From Microcaldota archaeon (GTDB lineage Archaea > Micrarchaeota > Micrarchaeia > Micrarchaeales > CABMGC01), in contig JASHTL010000091.1 in NCBI GenBank assembly GCA_030040595.1, positions 1 through 12,016 of the forward strand: a stretch of DNA of 12,016 nucleotides, written 5' to 3'. This document shows, in pieces, positions 6,216-12,016 of the stretch. The notes beneath the pieces were generated by a model. It made no database searches. It was not told where the DNA came from and worked only from the letters and a program-made list of their open reading frames with translations. A program made the translations under genes and the position numbers. The stretch's first letter is position 1, and every line of letters starts with the position of its first letter.

Positions 6216-6920
6216 ATGGTCAGAAGGGTACCGGCAAACGCAAGAGATGTGCAGTTGCCGATCACTTATTACGAATTGTATAGACGCCTTAGAAAGCAGT
6301 TCGGATATCTTGACTGGTGGCCTGGAGATACCAGGGACGAGATAATAATAGGAGCGATACTGACGCAGCAGACATCATGGAAAAACGTTGAGAAGGCGCT
6401 TGAAAATCTGAGAAAAGATAATTCGATCGATCTCAGGAAGATAAGCGGAATGGGGTTGGCAAGACTGCAGAGGCTGATAAGGCCGAGCGGTTTCTACCGC
6501 CAGAAAGCCAGAAGGCTCAAGGCACTGTGCGCGTATATATTTTCAGATTATGCTAATCTCGACAGTTTTTTAGGCCGGGACAGGGCGACTCTGAGAAAGG
6601 AACTGCTCGGACTCAACGGAGTAGGGAAGGAAACGGCCGATTCGATAATGCTCTATGCGGCTGAAAAGAGGGTCTTCGTCGTTGATGCGTATACGCGAAG
6701 GATAACTGGCAGGGTCTACGGAGTTGAGGAGGACATGGATTACGACCGGCTGGCCGGGCTTATTTCCGACTCGATACCAGCCAGCATAAAGCTGTACAAG
6801 GACTTTCATGCGCAGCTGGTGGAGCTCGGCAAGCGGTATTGCAGGCCAAGGCCATTGTGCGCAGAATGTCCAATCAACGAACACTGCGCTTATTTTATAT
6901 CCTTATCGAAAGATAGGTAA
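6216..6920 (+). CDS. HhH-GPD DNA glycosylase, EndoIII-related, with 4Fe-4S motif
   Basis: A 234-residue base-excision repair glycosylase of the endonuclease III-related group (COG2231-like). Seen: AILTQQTSWKNVEKALENL (47-65), a helix-hairpin-helix LLGLNGVGKETAD (130-142), catalytic Asp157 in VVDAYTRR, and a C-terminal iron-sulfur loop with Cys209, 215, 218 and 224 (C-x5-C-x2-C-x5-C). The position of the EndoIII catalytic Lys, one after GVG-(R/K), holds Glu139, as in monofunctional MagIII-type glycosylases (GIGKES). This predicts alkylated- or mismatched-base removal without lyase activity. ATG 6216 is chosen because GGTGG lies just ahead and the family N-terminus starts near here; the frame extends upstream into rpl11, but that part has no similarity. 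Probably co-transcribed with spt5-rpl11. Confidence 0.85.
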   Translation: MVRRVPANARDVQLPITYYELYRRLRKQFGYLDWWPGDTRDEIIIGAILTQQTSWKNVEKALENLRKDNSIDLRKISGMGLARLQRLIRPSGFYRQKARRLKALCAYIFSDYANLDSFLGRDRATLRKELLGLNGVGKETADSIMLYAAEKRVFVVDAYTRRITGRVYGVEEDMDYDRLAGLISDSIPASIKLYKDFHAQLVELGKRYCRPRPLCAECPINEHCAYFISLSKDR

Positions 6921-6932
6921 AAGCGATCCTGC

Positions 6933-7952
6933 ATGAATTTCAAGGAATACATAGAGGCAAACCGCGCTGCAGTATATTCCGAGATAATGAAGTACCTGCC
7001 CCTGAAGGAGCCTGACGAACACTACAAGGCCGTCAGGGATTACAGCGAGAGGATGGGAAGCTACAGGAGACCGGGCCTGTTAATGCTCTGCGGGGAGATG
7101 TTCGAGGCTAAGAGGAGCGACCTGATGCTGCCTGCTGCGGCGATGCAGATATCTGAGGATTGGATACTGATACACGACGACATAGAGGACGATTCGGAGA
7201 TGAGAAGGGGCAAGCCTGCACTGCACAGGCTCTACGGGCCAGAGATAGCGCTGAATGCCGGCGACGCGGCGCACATAGCGATGTGGAAGATACTCGAGGA
7301 TTACATAGTAAAGAAAGGCATCGACGGAGGATCTCTTATATTCGACAAGTTCTATGACATGCTGCAGTACACTGTCGAAGGCCAGTACCTTGACATAAAC
7401 TTCATGCGCACGCACGAGATGAGGAGCGCCACGGAGGAGATGTACAGGAGGATAATCGAGAGCAAGACGTGCTATTATACCGTATACGGGCCCATGCAGA
7501 TTGGAGCGCTGGTTGCAGGCAGGACCGGATCTGACCTTGAAATGCTTAAGGAGATAGGAAAACCGGCTGGCATAGCCTTCCAGCTCGTTGACGACATACT
7601 TGACATGACTGCTGACGAGAAGTCTTTCGGCAAGAGAAGATACGGAGACCTGTACGAGGGGAAGCTTACGCTGATCATGCTACATACGTACCAGAAGGCC
7701 AACAAGGAGGAGAAGGACAGGATAGACAAGATCTATGCAAAGAGAAGGCACGAGAAGAGCGAGGACGAGATAAGATTCCTTGCTGAGACGGTGGACAAGT
7801 ACAAGGGCATAGAGTATGCGCAGAAGGAAGCTGAGAAGTACGGGCAACTGGCGAAAAGGGCGATTGAGAGGTACAAGTCCAAGCTTCCGCAGAACAGATA
7901 TACGCCGATAATGCTCTCGGCAATGGAGGAGCTATACGTCAGGAAGAAGTAG
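6933..7952 (+). CDS. Isoprenyl diphosphate synthase (GGPP synthase-like)
   Basis: A 339-residue trans-prenyltransferase that would condense isopentenyl diphosphate with allylic diphosphates to supply archaeal ether-lipid chains. Seen: first aspartate-rich motif HDDIEDDSEMRRGKP (81-95; Asp82, 83, 86), second motif QLVDDILDMTADEKSFGK (217-234; Asp220, 221, 224), and GDLYEGKLTLIM (238-249). The residue five before the first Asp is Trp77; an aromatic residue there is the chain-length stop of archaeal geranylgeranyl synthases, so a C15-C20 product is inferred. The GGKRxRP motif near the N-terminus is changed to MGSYRRP (41-47), lacking the Lys that helps bind isopentenyl diphosphate. ATG 6933 follows the glycosylase stop by 12 nt and has no clear Shine-Dalgarno. 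Confidence 0.9.
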   Translation: MNFKEYIEANRAAVYSEIMKYLPLKEPDEHYKAVRDYSERMGSYRRPGLLMLCGEMFEAKRSDLMLPAAAMQISEDWILIHDDIEDDSEMRRGKPALHRLYGPEIALNAGDAAHIAMWKILEDYIVKKGIDGGSLIFDKFYDMLQYTVEGQYLDINFMRTHEMRSATEEMYRRIIESKTCYYTVYGPMQIGALVAGRTGSDLEMLKEIGKPAGIAFQLVDDILDMTADEKSFGKRRYGDLYEGKLTLIMLHTYQKANKEEKDRIDKIYAKRRHEKSEDEIRFLAETVDKYKGIEYAQKEAEKYGQLAKRAIERYKSKLPQNRYTPIMLSAMEELYVRKK

Positions 7953-7980
7953 GATGCGGCGGAGCCTGGGCTGGGTTGTT

Positions 7981-7984
7981 AAAA
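7981..7984 (-). terminator. Short T-run after 5S rRNA
   Basis: Four T residues directly follow the helix I 3' strand plus CAC-like trailing bases on the minus strand. Archaeal terminators are often plain T-runs, but this one is short, so the call is weak. Confidence 0.35.
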
Positions 7985-7986
7985 GT

Positions 7987-8101
7987 GCCAAACAGCAATG
8001 CGCTTTCCCACCCCAAGGGGCAGTATTTCACATCGTGAACAGGCTTAGCTTCCGTGTTCGAAATGGTTACGGGCGTTTCCCTGTTCCTCTGGCCGTTTGA
8101 C
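7987..8101 (-). rRNA. rrf: 5S ribosomal RNA, standalone
   Basis: The minus strand carries the conserved 5S core: CGCCCGTAACCATTTCGAAC followed by ACGGAAGCTAAGCC, the loop B/helix III region. The ends pair as a 10-bp helix I: GTCAAACGGC at 8101-8092 with GCTGTTTGGC at 7996-7987 (two G-U pairs). The length of about 115 nt is normal. There is no 16S or 23S rRNA nearby: the gene lies alone between a protein gene on plus (34 nt away, convergent) and the MDR oxidoreductase on minus. A TATA box sits 27 nt before the 5' end. Exact ends may shift by 1-3 nt. Confidence 0.93.
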
Positions 8102-8123
8102 ATTATTATAATGCCCGGACAAG

Positions 8124-8131
8124 CTTATATA
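8124..8131 (-). promoter_or_regulatory. TATA box of the 5S rRNA gene
   Basis: Minus-strand TATATAAG, centred 26-27 nt before the inferred 5S 5' end at 8101, the textbook archaeal spacing. It lies 9 nt beyond the stop codon of the upstream oxidoreductase gene. Confidence 0.8.
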
Positions 8132-8139
8132 GCTGCCTG

Positions 8140-9087
8140 TCAGGCCACCTTCAGCAGTATCTTGCCGTTGGCATGCCTGCCTTCGCTCATCTCATGGGCA
8201 GCCTTTATTTCAGAGAGCGGGAATACCTTCGCAACGATTACCTTGACCTTCTTCTGCGCAACCATCTGGGCTATCTCCTCAAGCCTTTTCGGGTCCGATC
8301 CTGCGCTCTGCGACTTCACGCTTATGCCGTACTTCTTGGCGAGCGCGTCGTCAGGTCGCGCCGCGGTGGTAACGAGGGTGCCTCCTTTCCTGAGCACCTT
8401 GTGGGCCTTCTCGAACGTCTCGCCTCCGACCGTGTCTAGTACTACGTCAAGGTCCCTGACCTTAGAGCTGAAGTCTTCGTTCCTGTAATCTATAGTCTCG
8501 TCGGCGCCGAGCGACTTAAGGAGCCTGAAGTTCTCGCTTGAGGACGTGCCAATCACGTACGCGCCGCGGGCCTTGGCTAACTGCACGGCGAACAGCCCTA
8601 CCCCGCCAGATGCCCCTGTTATCAGTATTCTCTGCCCTTTCTTGAGCCCCGCAAGGTCAAGGAAGGCGCTTGCAGTTCCAGCCGCAACAGGGATTCCTGC
8701 TGCGTCCTGTAGCGAGACCCCGTTTGGAACAGCGGCCATCTGGTCTTCCCCCACGACTATGTACTCGGCATAGCTTCCCCCTTTATTCGCAAAGCTCGCC
8801 CTGCCAAAGACCTTGTCGCCAACCTTGAAACGCTTGGCATTGCTTCCCACCGCTTCGATGGTTCCTGATGTGTCTATCCCGAGTATTGCAGGAAGCTTTA
8901 GAGGCATGTTCTCTTTCATGTACCCCGACCTTACCTTCCAGTCAAAAGGATTGACGCTTGAATATGCAACCTTGACGAGAAGTTCTCCAGGCCCGGGAAC
9001 AGGCTTCTCTGCATCCTCATACCTGAACACTCCAGAGTCTCCGTACTCATAGATCCTTGCAGCCTTCATTGTATTCTTTGCGGCCAT
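8140..9087 (-). CDS. Zinc-independent MDR oxidoreductase, quinone oxidoreductase-like
   Basis: A 315-residue medium-chain dehydrogenase/reductase. Seen: GroES-like N-terminal half with PGPGELLVKVAYSSVNPFDW (31-50) and LPAILGIDTSGTIEAVG (65-81); Rossmann nucleotide-binding motif ITGASGGVGLFAVQLAKARG (156-175) with TSSS after the second strand, which favours NADPH; and KILLKVA at the C-terminus. The Cys/His zinc ligands of true alcohol dehydrogenases are missing, which places it with quinone/enone reductases. Substrate cannot be read from sequence. Three ATGs are possible: 9111 lies only about 11 nt after the TATA box and is probably untranscribed; 9087 has GGTGAT just ahead; 9069 (MKAARIYEYG) is the commonest family start. 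I prefer 9087, with 9069 next. The 5S promoter follows its stop immediately. Confidence 0.85.
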   Translation of the reverse strand: MAAKNTMKAARIYEYGDSGVFRYEDAEKPVPGPGELLVKVAYSSVNPFDWKVRSGYMKENMPLKLPAILGIDTSGTIEAVGSNAKRFKVGDKVFGRASFANKGGSYAEYIVVGEDQMAAVPNGVSLQDAAGIPVAAGTASAFLDLAGLKKGQRILITGASGGVGLFAVQLAKARGAYVIGTSSSENFRLLKSLGADETIDYRNEDFSSKVRDLDVVLDTVGGETFEKAHKVLRKGGTLVTTAARPDDALAKKYGISVKSQSAGSDPKRLEEIAQMVAQKKVKVIVAKVFPLSEIKAAHEMSEGRHANGKILLKVA

Positions 9088-9116
9088 TCGATCACCATTG
9101 ATATTAGTCATGAAAG

Positions 9117-9127
9117 GTATAAATACG
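9117..9127 (-). promoter_or_regulatory. TATA box of the MDR oxidoreductase gene
   Basis: Minus-strand CGTATTTATAC, centred about 35 nt before ATG 9087. Expected transcription start is near 9096, which argues against the longest ATG at 9111 being the real start. Confidence 0.55.
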
Positions 9128-9155
9128 TATAGTATGTCCTATATTGCCTTGCCAG

Positions 9156-9425
9156 CTAATATCCATATGCCCCATGTGCATAGCACCACATCCATCGCCT
9201 GCCCGGGAACTCGGCTATCACAGGATGCTTGCTCTGCTTGAAGTGCTTTGTCGCATGCTTGCCGGGCGATGAGTCGCAGCATCCCACATTGCCGCAGGAG
9301 AGGCAGATCCTCAATGAAACATAATGCAGGCCTTCCCTCTTGCATTCGTCGCACGTATCCGACAATTCCTTCTTTCCTATGTCTGCCTTCCTGGTATCCT
9401 CGCAGCCGCTGTTTTTCCCAGTCAT
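9156..9425 (-). CDS. Small UBP-type zinc-finger protein
   Basis: An 89-residue protein that is almost entirely one ZnF-UBP domain. Seen: CDEC (25-28), RICLSCGNVGCCDSS (39-53), KHATKHFKQSKHPVI (56-70) and RWMWCYAHG (77-85). Candidate zinc ligands are Cys25, 28, 41, 44, 49 or 50, His57, 61, 67 and Cys81. In eukaryotic USP5/HDAC6 this domain binds the free C-terminus of ubiquitin; standalone prokaryotic versions exist, with unknown partners. A Gly-Gly-tailed ligand is therefore only a possibility. ATG 9425 follows the radical SAM stop by 4 nt, so the two are probably co-translated. A longer reading in another frame from TTG 9429 has no family similarity and was discarded. Confidence 0.85.
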   Translation of the reverse strand: MTGKNSGCEDTRKADIGKKELSDTCDECKREGLHYVSLRICLSCGNVGCCDSSPGKHATKHFKQSKHPVIAEFPGRRWMWCYAHGAYGY

Positions 9426-9429
9426 GCAA

Positions 9430-10485
9430 TCAGTATATGGATTCGATGCTTCTGTACTTTATATGCCTGGCAAACGTTCCGGTGACGGGTATCTGGTACC
9501 CGCAGCTGCCGCACCTGTTCCTCTCGTCGAGGGAATGCCCCTTCAGGTAGAGACCCTCCCTTTCTATGACCCGCTTTCCGCAGCCCGGGCAGTACGTATT
9601 CTCGTACTTGTTTCCGGGAACGTTGCCTATGTAGACGTAGTTCAGGCCGTTCCTTCTTGCAACATCGTAGTGTTTCTTCAGGACCTCGTAAGAGGTAGCA
9701 GGATAATCCAGCATCTTGTAGTCAGGATGGAACGCCGTGAACTGTATCGGCGCATCTGGACCAAGGTTCTCACTTATCCATCTTGTAAGCGAGTCGCACG
9801 CTTCCAGCGATTCTCCGGCTTTTGGGATTATTAAGTCTGTCATCTCCGTGTGTATTCCGGCGCTCTTCATTGCGAGCATCGCCTCCTTTATGGGCTCGCA
9901 TGACTGAACAACCTCGTACTTGTTCGAGAACTTCTCCTCGCCGTTGCCTTTGAAATCGACGACTGCGGCATCAATGTGGCCTTTCATCTCAGAGACAGCC
10001 TCAGGAGTCATGTATCCGTTCGTTACGAAGACCGTGTAGAGGCCTCTCCTGTGCGCCAGCTTCGCCACGTCAAGGGCGTATTCCATGAATATCGTTGGCT
10101 CGTTGTAGGTGAACGCCATGCCCTGCGTCTTCTCCCTTATGGCAAGGTCGATTATCTCCTCTGCGGATATGTCCATACCCGTTATCTCCCTCTCCTTGGA
10201 GATGTTATGGTTCTGGCAGAACTGGCAGCCCCAGTTGCATGATGATGTGCCTATTCCGAATACATACGTGCCCGGGTAGAAGTGGTTGAACGGCTTCTTC
10301 TCTATAGGGTCCACTTGCATCGCGTTGACGGTCCCGTAGGTTGCGAGCTTCAGCTTTCCTTCCACATTCTTCCTTACGAAACAGAATCCGTGCGATCCTG
10401 AAGGAATCTTGCAGCGCCTGGCGCAGGCTACGCACTCTACCCTGCCTTCTCCGAGTTTGTTGTAAAGGATGGCGTCATGGATCAT
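9430..10485 (-). CDS. AmmeMemoRadiSam-type radical SAM enzyme
   Basis: A 351-residue radical SAM protein of the PflA-like group that usually accompanies AMMECR1 and Memo. Seen: an N-terminal Cys cluster (Cys18, 21, 25, 35, in CVACARRCKIPSG), the radical SAM motif CNWGCQFC with Cys83, 87 and 90 that ligate the 4Fe-4S cluster, YNEPTIFMEYALD (127-139) and FVTNGYMTPEA (153-163) typical of the family, TAFHPDYKM (250-258), and a C-terminal zinc-ribbon-like segment with Cys299, 302, 325 and 328. The cluster would reduce SAM to a 5'-deoxyadenosyl radical; the substrate is not established for the family. Neither AMMECR1 nor Memo lies in this window. Its start at ATG 10485 is about 25 nt from a TATA box, suggesting a leaderless mRNA. 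Confidence 0.9.
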   Translation of the reverse strand: MIHDAILYNKLGEGRVECVACARRCKIPSGSHGFCFVRKNVEGKLKLATYGTVNAMQVDPIEKKPFNHFYPGTYVFGIGTSSCNWGCQFCQNHNISKEREITGMDISAEEIIDLAIREKTQGMAFTYNEPTIFMEYALDVAKLAHRRGLYTVFVTNGYMTPEAVSEMKGHIDAAVVDFKGNGEEKFSNKYEVVQSCEPIKEAMLAMKSAGIHTEMTDLIIPKAGESLEACDSLTRWISENLGPDAPIQFTAFHPDYKMLDYPATSYEVLKKHYDVARRNGLNYVYIGNVPGNKYENTYCPGCGKRVIEREGLYLKGHSLDERNRCGSCGYQIPVTGTFARHIKYRSIESIY

Positions 10486-10506
10486 GACACCATATGGGCT
10501 TTTCTG

Positions 10507-10514
10507 CTATTTAA
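10507..10514 (-). promoter_or_regulatory. TATA box of the radical SAM–zinc finger operon
   Basis: Minus-strand TTAAATAG, centred about 25 nt before ATG 10485, in the 46-nt gap after topA. The spacing predicts a transcript beginning at or next to the ATG. Confidence 0.6.
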
Positions 10515-10531
10515 TCCAGATGGTAAACGGC

Positions 10532-12016
10532 TCACTTGGACTTCTTTGCCTTTGCCGTCTTTGCGTTCTTCTTCCTTGCCTTCTTTGCAGGCTTGGGGGC
10601 CTCTACGGCCAGAACCGTGGCGCCGGATCCCGCTTCCTTTTTCTCTGCCTTTGGAGGAGCCTTTGCCTGTGTCTGTGCAGAGGCAACTGCCTGGAGCTGC
10701 GGCGCTGTTGCGGGTTGCGGCGCTGCAGGAGGCTGCGGCGATGTCTGCTGGGGTTTTGCCCAGTCCTTCTTCGTCGGGCAGTTAGGATCAAGATCCATCT
10801 GGAACGGCCTCTTGCCACGTCTGAATACCTTGACAAACGGAGTGTGGCACTGTTCGCAGACCTTCCCGGTCGGCACTATCGCGGCGCCTTGGGGCAGCGG
10901 ATACGTATTGTCGCAGCTAGGCCAGTTGCTGCACCCCACAAAGTTCTTTCCTGCGCCAGACCTCTTTATTACAAGCATGCCGCCGTCTTTCAGGCATGTG
11001 CCGAGCGAGCTCGCCACGATAGACTCCTTCATGCCCTTCGAGAGCTCCTCGCCTATGCCCTTCTCGTTCTTCTTGAAGTCGCCAATTATCTTCTTTATTA
11101 TATCCTGGCCTTCCGTTATCACCTTCTCCTCGCTTGCAGTGCCCTTGGTTATGTTCTCCATGTCCGATTCAAGCGTCCTTGTCATCTCCTCGTCGAGTAT
11201 CTCGCCGCAGTACCTGTCCAGCGCGGAATAGACGCTCATGCCAAGGCCGGTCACCTCGAGCCTTGAACCCTTGACGTACTCGCGCCTGAAGAGCGTGTCT
11301 ATTATCTCCGACCTTGTTGCCTTCGTGCCGAGGTTCTTCTTCTCGAGCAGCGCGATCAGGCTTGCCTTTGAGTATCTCTTAGGCGGTTCAGTGACCCCTT
11401 TCTTCGAGTATATCTTCTCCGGGTTCACCGCCGCGCCTATGGCCATATCCGGGAGCGTAGCTTCCTTTGGCTTGTAATATCCGTAGAACTCCAGCCAGCC
11501 CTTTCTCTTCACCGAGCTTCCGTCTGCGGAGTACTCCTCTCCGCTGGCCTCGAGCAGTATTTTCGAGTTCTCTATTGCCGCGTAATCCGCAAAGCATGCT
11601 AGGAATCTCTTCGTTATAAGGTCGTAGACCTTCTCCTCCTCAGGCGCAAGCTTCTTCGGCGCCTCTCCAGTCGGGTATATCGCGGGATGGGCCTCGTCCT
11701 CCTTTGCGCCCTCCGCAGGCCTGAACCTCTTTTCGTTGACAAGGCGCTCGGCCAGCGCCTTGTACGCGTCAGTCTTCGCGAGCTGGCTTATTATCCTTGG
11801 CAGGTTCAGCGAGTATGGCAATTTTTGGGATGAGGTTCGCGGATATGAAATGTAAGAGCGCTCGTAGAGCGTTTGCGCGAGTTCAAGCGTCTTGGATGGG
11901 TCGAGGCCCAGCGTTCTGCTGGCCTCAAGCTGAAGCGAAGTCAGGTCAAACGGGGGAAACGGGAAGAGCTTTGCCTCCCTTACATCAACTAGTTCAACGC
12001 GCGCATGCGCGTTTGT
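10532..12016 (-). CDS. topA: DNA topoisomerase I (type IA), C-terminal 494 codons
   Basis: The frame is open to the right edge, so the N-terminal part with the Toprim domain lies outside. Numbering from the edge: PPFDLTSLQLEASRTLGLDP (21-40), active-site Tyr58 in SYISYPRTSSQKLP (54-67) which forms the covalent 5'-phosphotyrosine link, HPAIYPTG (110-117), and LGTKATR plus the following helix typical of type IA enzymes. It relaxes negatively supercoiled DNA by single-strand passage. Two C-terminal zinc-finger-like units follow: Cys341...Cys362-x5-Cys368, then Cys387-x2-Cys390...Cys413, each with an Asp at the place of one expected Cys. The last ~75 residues are an Ala/Pro/Gln/Lys-rich tail ending in a very basic KKARKKNAKTAKAKKSK, probably flexible and DNA-contacting. 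The in-frame TTG at 11821 is an internal Leu, not a start. Confidence 0.94.
   Translation of the reverse strand, partial: TNAHARVELVDVREAKLFPFPPFDLTSLQLEASRTLGLDPSKTLELAQTLYERSYISYPRTSSQKLPYSLNLPRIISQLAKTDAYKALAERLVNEKRFRPAEGAKEDEAHPAIYPTGEAPKKLAPEEEKVYDLITKRFLACFADYAAIENSKILLEASGEEYSADGSSVKRKGWLEFYGYYKPKEATLPDMAIGAAVNPEKIYSKKGVTEPPKRYSKASLIALLEKKNLGTKATRSEIIDTLFRREYVKGSRLEVTGLGMSVYSALDRYCGEILDEEMTRTLESDMENITKGTASEEKVITEGQDIIKKIIGDFKKNEKGIGEELSKGMKESIVASSLGTCLKDGGMLVIKRSGAGKNFVGCSNWPSCDNTYPLPQGAAIVPTGKVCEQCHTPFVKVFRRGKRPFQMDLDPNCPTKKDWAKPQQTSPQPPAAPQPATAPQLQAVASAQTQAKAPPKAEKKEAGSGATVLAVEAPKPAKKARKKNAKTAKAKKSK

Noticed and set aside
7953..7980. Terminator hairpin between the polyprenyl synthase and 5S genes
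   Set aside because: No convincing stem or T-run on plus; only 34 nt separate the two genes.
8054..8488. 144-residue plus-strand ORF
   Set aside because: Runs across the 5S rRNA gene and antisense to the oxidoreductase; no family similarity seen.
9139..9429. 96-residue minus-strand ORF from TTG
   Set aside because: Out of frame with the zinc-finger protein, which has the conserved Cys/His pattern.
10469..11266. Plus-strand ORFs of 265 and 231 residues with Leu/Cys- or Phe-rich sequence
   Set aside because: Antisense to topA; the composition reflects the complement of its Lys/Ala-rich and GAG/AAG-rich codons.

Overview
The window looks archaeal. It has an archaeal Spt5–L11 gene pair, an archaeal Trm5-type tRNA methyltransferase, a polyprenyl (GGPP-type) synthase, archaeal topoisomerase I, TATA boxes about 25-28 nt ahead of starts, few Shine-Dalgarno sites, and a lone 5S rRNA gene with its own promoter. 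The pilin-like N-terminus QSAIEFITTYSW is a variant of a motif common in small-genome DPANN archaea, so my best guess is a Micrarchaeota/ARMAN-like organism. That placement is an inference.

Layout. Positions 1-4109 (minus) hold one very large open frame cut by the left edge: at least 1369 residues, stop-free, with a class III (type IV pilin-like) signal, a pilin-like head, two PKD/Ig-like domains, a glycine-rich domain of about 280 residues, and five copies of a ~90-residue Ig-like repeat. Its other frames are full of short spurious ORFs. Next come trm5 (minus) and, divergently, a plus-strand cluster: spt5, rpl11, a HhH-GPD DNA glycosylase and a polyprenyl synthase. Convergent to these is a solitary 5S rRNA gene (minus). 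Then, all on minus: a zinc-independent quinone oxidoreductase-like MDR enzyme, a UBP-type zinc-finger protein that follows an AmmeMemoRadiSam-type radical SAM enzyme by 4 nt, and the C-terminal 494 codons of topA, cut by the right edge.

Working together: most genes are housekeeping (translation elongation and tRNA modification, transcription elongation, ribosome, base-excision repair, membrane lipid precursor synthesis, DNA topology). The accessory part is the giant cell-surface protein. Its repeats show DNA-level homogenisation, a mosaic copy, and a Cys-Cys/Tyr-Tyr swap that suggests a disulfide. The zinc-finger/radical SAM pair is the other context worth following. I see no CRISPR, insertion sequence or tRNA, and no intergenic stretch above 300 bases.
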